From the NCBI RefSeq assembly GCF_023544715.1, contig NZ_JAMJEZ010000010.1, positions 41,337 through 105,336 on the forward strand: DNA of 64,000 nt, given 5' to 3'. A program made the translations under genes and the position numbers. The notes under the pieces are model-generated. The model did not search any database and had not been told where the DNA came from. It saw only the letters and a program-made list of their open reading frames with translations. The stretch comes from Pseudomonas eutrophicaquae. Lineage in GTDB: Bacteria > Pseudomonadota > Gammaproteobacteria > Pseudomonadales > Pseudomonadaceae. Within the stretch, counting starts at the first letter, position 1, and the number at the start of each line of letters is the position of its first letter. Shown here in pieces: positions 51,895 to 60,596 of the stretch.

Positions 51895-52950
51895 ATGAAT
51901 GCACGTCTTGCTCTGCGTCACGACTGGACCCTCGACGAGGTCCGCGCTCTGTTCAATCAGCCGTTCAACGACCTGATCTTCCAGGCCCAAGGTGTGCATC
52001 GCCAGCACTTCAACGCCAACGAAGTGCAGGTCTCCACCCTGCTGTCGATCAAGACCGGCGCCTGCCCGGAAGACTGCAAGTACTGCCCGCAGTCCGGCCA
52101 CTACAACACCGGCCTCGACAAGGAAAAGTTGATGGAGGTGCAGAAGGTGCTCAAGGCCGCCGCCGAGGCCAAGGCCATCGGCTCGACGCGCTTCTGCATG
52201 GGCGCCGCCTGGAAGCATCCGTCGGCCAAGGACATGCCCTACGTGCTGGAGATGGTCAGGGGCGTCAAGGCGCTGGGGCTTGAGACCTGCATGACCCTCG
52301 GCACCCTCGACGCCGAGCAGACCATGGCGCTGGCCGACGCCGGCCTCGACTACTACAACCACAACCTCGACACCTCGCCGGAGTTCTACGGCAACATCAT
52401 CACCACGCGGACGTATGCGGAACGCCTGCAGACCCTCGGCTACGTGCGCGAGGCGGGGATGAAGATCTGCTCCGGCGGCATCCTCGGCATGGGCGAGTCG
52501 CTGGACGACCGTCTGGGCCTCTTGATCCAGCTGGCCAACCTGCCCGAGCACCCGGAGTCGGTGCCGATCAACATGCTGGTCAAGGTCGAGGGTACCCCGC
52601 TGGCGAACGCCGAGGACGTCGATCCGTTCGACTTCATTCGCACCCTGGCGGTGGCGCGCATCCTCATGCCGCAGTCGCACGTGCGCCTGTCCGCCGGCCG
52701 CGAGCAGATGAACGAGCAGATGCAGGCGCTGGCTTTTCTCGCCGGCGCCAACTCGATCTTCTACGGCGAGAAGCTCTTGACCACCGGCAACCCCGAGGCC
52801 GAGCGCGACATGCGCCTGTTCCAGCGCCTCGGCATCAAGCCGGAAGCGCGCGAGGAGCACGCCGACGAGGTACACCAGGCCGCCATCGAGCAGGCGCTGG
52901 TCGAGCAGCGCAACAGCGCGCTGTTCCACGACGCCGCCGCTTCGGCCTGA
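51895..52950 (+). CDS. bioB: Biotin synthase
   Basis: 351 residues. Radical-SAM enzyme that inserts sulfur into dethiobiotin. The 4Fe-4S ligands are Cys57, Cys61 and Cys64 in [19 protein letters not shown]; the 2Fe-2S region with MCMGAAW- and CSGGI-type segments is intact. First gene of the biotin cluster bioB-bioF-bioH-bioC-bioD. Its coding end is followed within 12 bases by a hairpin repeat. Confidence 0.97.
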   Translation: MNARLALRHDWTLDEVRALFNQPFNDLIFQAQGVHRQHFNANEVQVSTLLSIKTGACPEDCKYCPQSGHYNTGLDKEKLMEVQKVLKAAAEAKAIGSTRFCMGAAWKHPSAKDMPYVLEMVRGVKALGLETCMTLGTLDAEQTMALADAGLDYYNHNLDTSPEFYGNIITTRTYAERLQTLGYVREAGMKICSGGILGMGESLDDRLGLLIQLANLPEHPESVPINMLVKVEGTPLANAEDVDPFDFIRTLAVARILMPQSHVRLSAGREQMNEQMQALAFLAGANSIFYGEKLLTTGNPEAERDMRLFQRLGIKPEAREEHADEVHQAAIEQALVEQRNSALFHDAAASA

Positions 52951-52961
52951 TGCACGACACG

Positions 52962-53048
52962 CCCTCTCCCGCCGGCGGGAGAGGGTTGGGGTGAGGGTGG
53001 TGTGTCATGCCCCTCACCCCCGGCCCCTCTCCCCAGCGGGGAGAGGGG
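52962..53048. repeat. Extragenic palindromic element between bioB and bioF
   Basis: Two hairpins with related sequence: CCCTCTCCCGCC (52962-52973) with GGCGGGAGAGGG (52974-52985), and CCCCTCTCCCC (53024-53034) with GGGGAGAGGGG (53038-53048). Between them GGGGTGAGGG and CCCCTCACCCC pair as well, so the whole block can fold into a three-stem structure. This is the common CCCTCTCCC/GGGGTGAGGG type of dispersed intergenic repeat in GC-rich gammaproteobacteria. It occupies most of the gap inside the bio operon, 28 bases ahead of the bioF start. Confidence 0.75.
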
Positions 53049-53076
53049 AGACGCCCATCCAGCCCTGCGAATGCCC

Positions 53077-54249
53077 ATGACCTTCGACCTCGCCGCCCGT
53101 CTCGCCACCCGCCGCGCCGACAACCTGTTCCGCCAGCGCCCGCTGCTGCAGAGCCCGCAGGGCCCCGAGGTGGTGGTCGACGGCCAGCCGCTGCTGGCCT
53201 TCTGCTCCAACGACTACCTCGGCCTGGCCAGCCACCCCGAGGTGATCCGTGCGCTGCAGCAGGGCGCGGAACAATGGGGCGTCGGCGGCGGCGCCTCGCA
53301 CCTGGTGGTCGGCCACAGCCAGCCGCACCATGAACTCGAGGAGGCGCTCGCCGAGTTCACCGGCCGGCCGCGCGCGCTGCTGTTCTCCACCGGCTACATG
53401 GCCAACCTCGCCGCGGTCACCGCGCTGGTCGGCCAGGGCGACAGCGTGCTGGAGGACCGCCTCAACCACGCCTCGCTGCTGGATGCTGGTCTGCTCTGCG
53501 GCGCGCGCTTCTCGCGTTACCTGCACAACGACGCGGCGAGTCTCGCCAGCCGCCTGGTCAAGGCCAGCGGCAACAGCCTGGTGGTCACCGACGGCGTGTT
53601 CAGCATGGACGGTGACCTCGCCGACCTGCCGGCGCTGTGCGCTGCGGCGCAGCAGAAGGGCGCCTGGCTGATGGTCGACGACGCCCACGGCTGCGGCGCG
53701 CTGGGCGCGACCGGCGGCGGCATCGTCGAGCACTTTGGCTTGGGTATCGACGAGGTGCCGGTGCTGGTCGGCACCCTCGGCAAGGCGTTCGGCACTGCCG
53801 GTGCCTTCGTTGCCGGCAGCGAGGCGCTGATCGAGACGCTGATCCAGTTCGCCCGCCCGTACATCTACACCACCAGCCAGCCGCCGGCGCTGGCCTGCGC
53901 CACGCTGAAGAGTCTCGAGCTGCTGCGCAGCGAAGGCTGGCGCCGCGAGCATCTGAATGCGCTGATTGCGCGTTTTCGCGCCGGTGCCGCCGAGCGGGGT
54001 CTGAGTCTGATGGACAGCCCGACGCCGATCCAGCCGCTGCTGATCGGCGACAGCGCGCGCGCCGTGGAGTTTTCCCGCCTGCTGCGCGCGCGCGGCCTGC
54101 TGGTGGGCGCGATCCGCCCGCCGACCGTACCGGCCGGCACTGCGCGGCTGCGCATCACCCTGTCCGCCGCACACAGCTTCGCCCAGCTCGAGCGACTGCT
54201 CGAGGCGCTGGGCGAGTGCCAGGCGCTGTTGCCCCCTGCCGAGGAATGA
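53077..54249 (+). CDS. bioF: 8-amino-7-oxononanoate synthase
   Basis: 390 residues. PLP-dependent condensation of pimeloyl-ACP/CoA with alanine. Catalytic Lys236 is in GTLGKAFGT, and DDAHGCG (Asp201-Asp202, His204) contacts the cofactor. The ATG at 53077 (MTFDL) fits relatives; ATG 53071 is possible. No clear ribosome-binding site lies in the space left by the palindromic element. Its stop overlaps the first possible bioH ATG. Confidence 0.95.
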   Translation: MTFDLAARLATRRADNLFRQRPLLQSPQGPEVVVDGQPLLAFCSNDYLGLASHPEVIRALQQGAEQWGVGGGASHLVVGHSQPHHELEEALAEFTGRPRALLFSTGYMANLAAVTALVGQGDSVLEDRLNHASLLDAGLLCGARFSRYLHNDAASLASRLVKASGNSLVVTDGVFSMDGDLADLPALCAAAQQKGAWLMVDDAHGCGALGATGGGIVEHFGLGIDEVPVLVGTLGKAFGTAGAFVAGSEALIETLIQFARPYIYTTSQPPALACATLKSLELLRSEGWRREHLNALIARFRAGAAERGLSLMDSPTPIQPLLIGDSARAVEFSRLLRARGLLVGAIRPPTVPAGTARLRITLSAAHSFAQLERLLEALGECQALLPPAEE

Positions 54250-54251
54250 CC

Positions 54252-54974
54252 ATGAACCGACTGATCCTGCTGCCCGGCTGGGGCCTCGGCCCGGCCGCCC
54301 TGCAACCGCTGGTCGAGGCGCTCAACGCCCAGGGCCTGCCCACCGAGCTGGCCGAGCTGCCGGCGCTGGACTCCGCCGATCCCGAGGCCTGGCTAAACGA
54401 GCTGGATGCGCGCCTGCCCGCCGACGGCTGGCTGGGCGGCTGGTCGCTGGGCGGCATGCTCGCCACCGCGCTGGCCGCACGGCGTGGCGCGCGCTGCCGG
54501 GGCCTGCTGACCCTGGCCAGCAACGCCTGCTTTGTCGCCCGCGACGACTGGCCGCAGGCCATGGACCCGCTGACCTTCGCCGCCTTCCGCACCGGCTGCT
54601 CGGTGAATGCCACCACCACCCTCAAGCGCTTCGCCATCCTCTGCGCCGAAGGCAGCGCCGACCCCCGTGCGCTGGGTCGCCAGCTGCAGCGCGGCCTGCC
54701 GGAGGCCGAGCCGGCGCGGCTGCTCGCTGGCCTCGACCTGCTCGCCGCGCTGGACAACCGTGCCGCGCTGGCCGGCTTCACTGGGCCACAGCTGCACCTG
54801 CTCGCCGAACACGACCAGCTGCTGCCGGCCAGCGCTGCCGCAGACCTGCTGGCGCTGCTGCCGGCCGGTGAAGTGGATGTGCTGGAAGGCTGCGGCCATG
54901 CCTTGGTGCTTGAGCAGCCGCAGGCACTGGCCGCGCTGATCGGCGAATTCGTCCGCGAGGCCGGGGATGACTGA
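54252..54974 (+). CDS. bioH: Pimeloyl-ACP methyl ester carboxylesterase BioH
   Basis: 240 residues, alpha/beta hydrolase. The nucleophile is Ser65 in GGWSLGGML, the acid is in AEHDQLLP and the His in GCGHALVLE. It removes the methyl ester from pimeloyl-ACP methyl ester, ending the BioC-BioH disguise of the growing chain. ATG 54252 has GAGG 8 bases upstream; ATG 54246 overlaps the bioF stop and is an alternative. Confidence 0.93.
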   Translation: MNRLILLPGWGLGPAALQPLVEALNAQGLPTELAELPALDSADPEAWLNELDARLPADGWLGGWSLGGMLATALAARRGARCRGLLTLASNACFVARDDWPQAMDPLTFAAFRTGCSVNATTTLKRFAILCAEGSADPRALGRQLQRGLPEAEPARLLAGLDLLAALDNRAALAGFTGPQLHLLAEHDQLLPASAAADLLALLPAGEVDVLEGCGHALVLEQPQALAALIGEFVREAGDD

Positions 54975-55042
54975 TATTGCAGGCTCCCGAATGGGCAGCC
55001 CTTTAGCGTGCAGGGCGCTGTCCACGGTCGCGAGGATGGACC

Positions 55043-55840
55043 ATGACTGACCCGCAGGCCGTGCTGCCCGACAAGCGCCAGGTCGCCGCTTCCTTCTCGC
55101 GCGCCGCGGCCAGCTATGACAGCGTCGCCGCGCTGCAGCGCGCGGTCGGCGCCGAGCTGCTGGCGCGCCTGCCGGCCGAGCTGGCGCCGGCGCGCTGGCT
55201 CGATCTCGGCAGCGGCACCGGGCATTTCAGCCGCGCCCTGGCCGCACGCTTCCCCGAGGGGTGCGGCACCGCCGTGGACATCGCCGAAGGCATGCTGCGC
55301 CACGCCCGGCCGCTGGGCGGCGCCAGCCAGTTCGTCTGCGGCGATGCCGAGCACCTGCCGCTGGCCTGCAACAGCCAGCAGCTGATCTTCTCCAGCCTGG
55401 CCCTGCAGTGGTGTGCGGACTTCGCCGCGGTGCTTGCCGAGGCGCGCCGCGTCCTGCAGCCGGGCGGGGTATTCGCCTTCAGCAGCCTGTGCGTCGGCAC
55501 CCTGCAGGAGCTGCGTGACAGCTGGCAGGCGGTGGACGGGTTGGTCCACGTCAACCGCTTCCGCCACTTCGTGGATTATCAGGCGCTGTGTGCCGCCAGC
55601 GGCCTTGAGGTGCTGGAGCTGACTACGGAGCGCCGCATGCTGCACTACGCTGACCTGCGCCAGCTGACCCATGAACTCAAGGCGCTCGGCGCGCACAACC
55701 TCAACCCCGGCCGCCCCGGCGGACTCACCGGCCGCGCGCGGGTGAAGGCGCTAGTCGCAGCTTACGAGCACTTTCGCAACCCTCACGGCCTGCCAGCCAG
55801 CTGGCAGGTGGTGTATGGGGTGCTGCGGCGCCGTGCCTGA
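55043..55840 (+). CDS. bioC: Malonyl-ACP O-methyltransferase BioC
   Basis: 265 residues. SAM-binding motif I is [16 protein letters not shown]-terminal [17 protein letters not shown] is characteristic of BioC. It methylates malonyl-ACP to prime pimelate synthesis. GAGGATGG precedes the start. Gap to bioH is 68 bases and to bioD 50 bases. Confidence 0.95.
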   Translation: MTDPQAVLPDKRQVAASFSRAAASYDSVAALQRAVGAELLARLPAELAPARWLDLGSGTGHFSRALAARFPEGCGTAVDIAEGMLRHARPLGGASQFVCGDAEHLPLACNSQQLIFSSLALQWCADFAAVLAEARRVLQPGGVFAFSSLCVGTLQELRDSWQAVDGLVHVNRFRHFVDYQALCAASGLEVLELTTERRMLHYADLRQLTHELKALGAHNLNPGRPGGLTGRARVKALVAAYEHFRNPHGLPASWQVVYGVLRRRA

Positions 55841-55890
55841 AAGGCTGCGCCGTTATCCACCCTACGACTTTCAAGACGTGGAGCGTCCGC

Positions 55891-56574
55891 ATGAGCGCCG
55901 CCTTTTTCATCACCGGCACCGACACCGAGATCGGCAAGACCACCGTGGCCGCTGGCCTGCTGCACGCTGCGCGGAGGCGCGGGCTGTCCACCGCAGCGGC
56001 CAAGCCGGTGGCTTCCGACTGCGTCATGACCGCCGAGGGTCTGCGCAACGGCGACGCCCTGGCGCTGCTTGGCGAGTGCTCGCTGACGCTGGACTACGCC
56101 GAGGTCAATCCGTTCGCCTTCGCCCCGGCGATCGCCCCGCACCTGGCGGCGCGCGAGGTTGGCGTCGAGCTGACGGTCGCCCGCCTGCTGCCGCCTGTGC
56201 AGCAGGTGCTGGCGCGTGGCGCCGAGTTCACGCTGGTCGAGGGCGCCGGCGGCTGGCGGGTGCCGCTGGCCGGCAGTGAGAGTCTGGCTGATCTGGCCGT
56301 GGCCCTGCGCTTGCCGGTGATTTTGGTGGTCGGCGTGCGTCTGGGCTGCATCAACCATGCACTGCTGAGCGCCGAGGCGATCGTGCGCGACGGCCTGCAG
56401 CTGACCGGCTGGGTGGCCAATGTGGTCGATCCGGCCACCTCGCGGCTCGACGACAATCTCGCCACCCTGGCCGAACGCCTGCCGGCGCCCTGTCTGGGCC
56501 AGGTGCCACATCTGGCTGCGGCCACGCCTGCGGCGGTGGCGACACATCTGGATCTGGCGGCGCTGCTGGGCTGA
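55891..56574 (+). CDS. bioD: Dethiobiotin synthetase
   Basis: 227 residues. P-loop ITGTDTEIGKTT with Lys16 at the N-terminus, AKPVASDC (substrate contacts) and VEGAGGWRVPL are intact. It forms the ureido ring of dethiobiotin using CO2 and ATP. Last biotin gene of the cluster. Together with bioA, not present here, the cluster makes a complete late pathway. Confidence 0.95.
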   Translation: MSAAFFITGTDTEIGKTTVAAGLLHAARRRGLSTAAAKPVASDCVMTAEGLRNGDALALLGECSLTLDYAEVNPFAFAPAIAPHLAAREVGVELTVARLLPPVQQVLARGAEFTLVEGAGGWRVPLAGSESLADLAVALRLPVILVVGVRLGCINHALLSAEAIVRDGLQLTGWVANVVDPATSRLDDNLATLAERLPAPCLGQVPHLAAATPAAVATHLDLAALLG

Positions 56575-56663
56575 AACACGCCTACACCTTCACCGGCTTG
56601 CCGTCAGGGCGGATCAGTCCTACTGTCAGGACATGGCTTACGCGGACTCAGAGGATGATGACC

Positions 56664-58469
56664 ATGCCCGACTACAAGGCACCCCTGCGCGACCTGCGCT
56701 TCGTGCGCGACGAGCTGCTCGGCTACCAGGAGCACTACCAGAGCCTGGCGGCCTGTCAGGACGCCACCCCCGACGTGGTCGATGCGATCCTCGAGCAGAC
56801 CGCGCAGTTCTGCGCTGAGGTGCTGGCGCCGCTGAATCCGGTCGGCGACCGCGAGGGCTGCAGCTGGTCAGCTGAGGGGGTGAAGACTCCGACCGGCTTC
56901 AAGGAGGCCTATCGCCAGTACGTCGAGCTGGGCATGCCGAGCCTTGCCCACGAACCGGAGCACGGCGGCCAGGGTCTGCCGGAGTCGCTGGGCCTGGTGG
57001 TCAGCGAGCTGGTTGGAGAGGCCAACTGGGCTTGGGGCATGTATCCGGGGCTGGCCCACGGTGCGATGAACACCCTGTCGGCGCACGGCACGCAAGCGCA
57101 GAAGGCCACCTATCTGCCCAAACTGGTCAGCGGCGAGTGGACTGGCACCATGTGCCTGACCGAGCCGCACTGCGGCTCCGACCTCGGTCTGCTGCGCACC
57201 CGCGCCGAGCCGCAGATGGATGGTAGTTACACAGTCAGCGGCACCAAGATCTTCATCTCCGCTGGCGAGCACGATCTGGCGGAGAATATCGTGCATATCG
57301 TCCTCGCCCGCCTGCCCGACGCACCGCCTGGCACCAAGGGAATCTCGCTGTTCATCGTACCCAAATTCCTGCCGGCGGCTAACGGCGGCCTCGGCGCGCG
57401 CAACGCGCTGTCCTGCGGTTCGCTGGAACACAAGATGGGCATCCACGGCAACACCACCTGCGTGATGAACTTCGACGGCGCCACAGGCTTCCTGATCGGC
57501 CCGGCCAACGAAGGCCTCAAGTGCATGTTCACCTTCATGAACACCGCACGCATCGGTACTGCGCTGCAGGGGCTGGCGCATGCCGAGGTGGCCCTGCAGG
57601 GCGCGGTGCGCTACGCCCGCGAGCGCCTGCAGATGCGCGCGCTGAGCGGGCCGAAGGCGCCGGACAAACCGGCCGATCCGATCATCATCCACCCCGATGT
57701 GCGGCGCATGCTGCTGACCATCAAGGCCTTCGCCGAGGGCAATCGCGCGCTGATCTACTACGCGGCCAAGCTGGTCGACGTGGTGCGCTACAGCGACGAC
57801 GAGGCGGCGAAGCAGGAGGCTGACACTTTGCTGGCCTTCATTACTCCGATCGCCAAGGCGTTCGCCACCGAGACGGGGGTGGAGAGTGCCAATCTGGGCA
57901 TGCAGGTGTTCGGCGGCCACGGCTACATCGCCGAATGGGGTATGGAGCAGAACGCCCGCGACAGCCGCATCGCCACCATCTACGAGGGCACCACCGGCAT
58001 CCAGGCCCTCGACCTGCTCGGCCGCAAGGTACTGATGACCCAGGGCGAGACGCTCAAGACCTTCACCAAGGTGGTGCACCGCTTCTGCAAGGCCCACGAG
58101 GGCGACGCGGCGCTTGCCGAGTTCGTCGCGCCGCTGGCGCAGCTCAACAAGGAGTGGGGCGAGCTGACCCTGCAGATCGGCATGCAGGCCATGCAGGATC
58201 GCGAGGAGGTCGGCGCCGCGGCGGTGGATTACCTGATGTACTCCGGCTACGCCTGCCTGGCCTACTTCTGGGCCGACATGGCGCGTCTGGCGCAAGAGAA
58301 ATTGGCTGCTGGCAGCGGCGAGCAGGCCTTCTACCGCGCCAAGCTGCACACCGCGCGCTTCTACTTCCAGCGCATCTTGCCGCGCACCCGCACGCACTTG
58401 GCCTGCATCCAGGCCGGCGCTGGCAGTCTGATGGCGCTGGCGGCGGATGAATTTGATCTTGGGAACTGA
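56664..58469 (+). CDS. Acyl-CoA dehydrogenase, DmdC-like
   Basis: 601 residues, the long (about 600-residue) ACAD subgroup that includes 3-methylmercaptopropionyl-CoA dehydrogenase (DmdC). FAD-binding segments MCLTEPHCGSDLGLLRTRA and QVFGGHGYIAEWGMEQ, and the C-terminal RIATIYEGTTGIQALDLLGRK, are typical. GAGG at 56651-56654 supports ATG 56664; ATGs at 56655 and 56658 are alternatives. The physiological acyl-CoA is unknown; the DmdC name is a similarity class, not a proof of dimethylsulfoniopropionate use. Confidence 0.9.
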   Translation: MPDYKAPLRDLRFVRDELLGYQEHYQSLAACQDATPDVVDAILEQTAQFCAEVLAPLNPVGDREGCSWSAEGVKTPTGFKEAYRQYVELGMPSLAHEPEHGGQGLPESLGLVVSELVGEANWAWGMYPGLAHGAMNTLSAHGTQAQKATYLPKLVSGEWTGTMCLTEPHCGSDLGLLRTRAEPQMDGSYTVSGTKIFISAGEHDLAENIVHIVLARLPDAPPGTKGISLFIVPKFLPAANGGLGARNALSCGSLEHKMGIHGNTTCVMNFDGATGFLIGPANEGLKCMFTFMNTARIGTALQGLAHAEVALQGAVRYARERLQMRALSGPKAPDKPADPIIIHPDVRRMLLTIKAFAEGNRALIYYAAKLVDVVRYSDDEAAKQEADTLLAFITPIAKAFATETGVESANLGMQVFGGHGYIAEWGMEQNARDSRIATIYEGTTGIQALDLLGRKVLMTQGETLKTFTKVVHRFCKAHEGDAALAEFVAPLAQLNKEWGELTLQIGMQAMQDREEVGAAAVDYLMYSGYACLAYFWADMARLAQEKLAAGSGEQAFYRAKLHTARFYFQRILPRTRTHLACIQAGAGSLMALAADEFDLGN

Positions 58470-58487
58470 GTCAGCAAGCGACCTTGT

Positions 58488-58505
58488 TGTAAGTCACGGC
58501 TTACA
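58488..58505 (+). promoter_or_regulatory. GacA upstream activating sequence
   Basis: TGTAAG (58488-58493), six bases, CTTACA (58500-58505): an exact match to the GacA box TGTAAG-N6-CTTACA that precedes rsmX/Y/Z genes in pseudomonads. It lies about 65 bases upstream of the expected transcription start, the usual distance. Confidence 0.9.
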
Positions 58506-58561
58506 ACGAGAGGTGGAGAAACGCTCTGTTCTCCCTGAGGGGGAGTGCGTAGTCTGTGTGC

Positions 58562-58689
58562 ATCTGGTCACGACGCAGGACGCTCAGGGGCAGAGAACGG
58601 AAAACAGGGAATCCACCAGGAAGGTGGAGTGAAAAGGACCTCAGGACACGATCTGCAAAGCCCCGCATCTTGGATGCGGGGCTTTTTTT
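58562..58689 (+). ncRNA. Rsm-type regulatory small RNA (RsmA/CsrA-titrating)
   Basis: About 128 nt by inference: a weak -10 box TAGTCT at 58550-58555 puts the start near 58562, and a strong terminator ends at 58689. It contains seven GGA motifs ahead of the terminator (58578, 58599, 58608, 58619, 58626, 58636, 58644). One is displayed in a classic RsmA-binding hairpin: TCCACC (58612-58617), loop AGGAA, GGTGGA (58623-58628). With the perfect GacA box upstream this is an RsmX/Y/Z-family RNA; which member cannot be told. It would sequester RsmA/CsrA and so de-repress secondary metabolism and biofilm genes. No coding frame fits. Confidence 0.85.
58657..58689 (+). terminator. Rho-independent terminator of the Rsm-type RNA
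   Basis: 13-bp perfect stem AAAGCCCCGCATC (58657-58669) with GATGCGGGGCTTT (58673-58685), loop TTG, followed by more T residues (seven T in a row in total). Confidence 0.95.
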
Positions 58690-58741
58690 ATGCCCGGTAC
58701 TGCTCGTGTAGCTGCCGTCAGTAATCGGTTTTTTGCAGACG

Positions 58742-58771
58742 AAAAAAAGCCCCCGTCATCTGACGGGGGCT
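58742..58771 (-). terminator. Rho-independent terminator of tRNA-Met
   Basis: On the minus strand an 11-bp stem (58771-58761 with 58758-58748) of AGCCCCCGTCA type is followed by T7 (58748-58742). It is 8 bases beyond the CCA end of the tRNA. Confidence 0.92.
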
Positions 58772-58778
58772 ATGAAAA

Positions 58779-58855
58779 TGGTGGCTACGCAGGGACTTGA
58801 ACCCCGGACCCCAGCATTATGAATGCCGTGCTCTAACCAACTGAGCTACGTAGCC
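58779..58855 (-). tRNA. tRNA-Met (anticodon CAT)
   Basis: 77 nt including the encoded CCA. Acceptor GGCTACG pairs with CGTAGCC, D-arm AGCTCAGTTGGTTAGAGC, anticodon loop TTCATAA, T-loop GGTTCAAGTCC. An A-rich discriminator and normal acceptor pairing (first pair G-C) point to the elongator, not the initiator, type. Confidence 0.95.
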
Positions 58856-58866
58856 AAGTGGCGCGC

Positions 58867-58895
58867 ATTATTCTCTTGGTCGTGGGTGCTGTCAA
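58867..58895 (-). promoter_or_regulatory. Sigma-70 promoter of tRNA-Met
   Basis: On the minus strand TTGACA (58895-58890), 17-base spacer, AATAAT (58872-58867). The -10 box ends 11 bases before the mature 5' end of the tRNA, followed by a GC-rich stretch (GCGCGCC), as usual for stable RNA promoters. Confidence 0.8.
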
Positions 58896-58944
58896 CCGCT
58901 TGAGGTAAAAATATTCAGGCCATTCAACGCCTTGCTGCCCTGCG

Positions 58945-60459
58945 TCAGAATTCGAAGTGCAGCTGCTGCGTGTTCGGCGGCCGTCGGAGTCTAGGTTTGC
59001 GGCTGCGACTGGCGTGGCGCTGGCGAATCTGCTGGCGCTCCTCGCCCGCTTCTAGCCGATGTTTCGCCAGGTGCTCGCGCAGTGCCTGCCGCGCCTGGCG
59101 TGCTGCCTGCTGATGATCTATGAGCGGCGCCGGGTAGTCCGTACCGATCCGGCAGCCATGCTGGGTCTGCACGGCCTTGGGCATCTTCCACGGCTCATGG
59201 ATCCAGGCATCGGGCACCCGGCGCAGCTCCGGTACCCAGCGGCGGATGAAATGCCCGTGCGGATCATGGCTCAGCGACTGGCGCAGCGGGTTGTAGATGC
59301 GCCAGGCGTTGATGCCGGTGGTGCCGGACTGCATCTGCACCTGACTCCAGTGGATGCCCGGCTCGTAATCGGTAAACAGCCGCGCCAGATGCTGACCGGG
59401 TTGCTGCCAGTGCAGGTTGAGCAAGTAGCTGGCGAACGACATCAGCAGCGCCCGCATGCGAAAGTTCAGCCAGCCGCAGGCCGTCAGGCTGCGCATGCAG
59501 GCATCCACCAACGGATAGCCGGTACGCCCCTCGCGCCAGGCCGCCAGGCGCTGTGGATTGGGCGGATCCTCACGCAGGCCGTCCAGACTGCGCTGCAGGT
59601 TGCGCCATTCGATATCCGGCTGATCCTCCAGTTTCTGCATGAAATGGCAGTGCCAGTACAGGCGCGACAGAAACGCCTCGAGGCTGCGTATCCAGCGTGG
59701 ATCACTGGCCTGCTGACGCACCCGGCGGGTGGCCTGTACCACCTCGCGCAGGCTCAGGCAGCCGTAGGCCAGGTGTGCGGACAGGCGTGTGCCATGCTGG
59801 CTGGCGGCATCCGGAGCGCCGCGGCTGCCGTGATAGCGCCGGCCGCGCTCACCGAGAAAACTGGCCAGCAGACGCACGCCGCTGCGTCGTCCACCGGTTT
59901 GGCGACGCGGACAGAGTCTCTAATCCTGCCCGTAAGGGTGGCTCGGCAGATCGGCGGGCAGTGGTGCGGGGCGGCAGATCGTTTCCAGGCGTGCGGGTGC
60001 CGGCAGGCAGGGCTGCGCCATCAGTGCTTCCCATTGGGCGGCCCAGTGATCGCGGTTGCTCAGGGGGCGGAAGACGCCGAACTGGCGATGCTCGATAAAC
60101 GCCACGCCATGCTCGCAGCACCAGCGGGCGACTGCCTTGTCGCGCTGCCAGGTCCAGTGATTGCCGGTCTCCTCATGGGCATGCAGGGCGGTGAAGGCAA
60201 AGCGCCGGTGCAGGTGCGTCAGTACGCTCAGCATGTCACCGCGCTGCAGCAGCAGGCCCTGGCCACGGGCGCGCAGGTCGCGGTCTAGCTCCAGCAGCGA
60301 CTCGGCAATGAATGCCCACTGACGCTGGGAGGTGTCCGGCTGCTGCCAGTATTCCGGCTCGATCACATACAGCGGCAGCACCGGCCCCTGCATACAGGCG
60401 CTGTGCAGGGCCGGGTGATCGTGCAGACGCAGGTCGCGCTTGAACCACAGCAGTTGCAT
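58945..60459 (-). pseudogene. DNA photolyase/cryptochrome gene interrupted by an in-frame TAG
   Basis: The N-terminal part (59920-60459, 179 residues, MQLLWFKRDLRLHDHPAL...) is a photolyase antenna domain. The rest (58945-59919) continues in the same frame with the FAD-binding domain, including RLSAHLAYGCLSLREV, GYPLVDACMRSL, GWLNFRMRALLMSFASYL and GINAWRIYNP. The only interruption is a TAG codon at 59922-59920, after ...HPYGQD and before RLCPRRQTGGRRSGVRLL, a stretch that itself looks homologous (CP-x-RQ-x-GGR). So this is one gene of about 504 codons with a single nonsense codon, not a frameshift. A restart at GTG 59877 would give only a 310-residue FAD domain. Repair of pyrimidine dimers by this enzyme is probably lost unless the stop is read through. 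Confidence 0.82.
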
Positions 60460-60538
60460 GGCAGGACGGAGGCGGGAGAGGAAGGCCTATCCTGCCATGA
60501 ACGATCCCGTGCCGGGGAGAGGCTGGTACGCCACCACG

Positions 60539-60565
60539 AAAAAGCCCTCCGCGAGGGGAGGGCTT
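60539..60565 (-). terminator. Rho-independent terminator of ychF
   Basis: On the minus strand a 9-bp stem AAGCCCTCC (60565-60557) with its complement (60550-60542), six-base loop, followed by T5. It lies 32 bases beyond the ychF stop. Confidence 0.85.
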
Positions 60566-60596
60566 GGCAGAGCAGCGCAGTGAGCAGCGCGCTGGC

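Noticed and set aside
59877-59925. A frameshift in the photolyase gene
   Set aside because: Codon phase is the same on both sides (start codons 582 bases apart, divisible by 3). The break is an in-frame TAG, so no insertion or deletion is needed.
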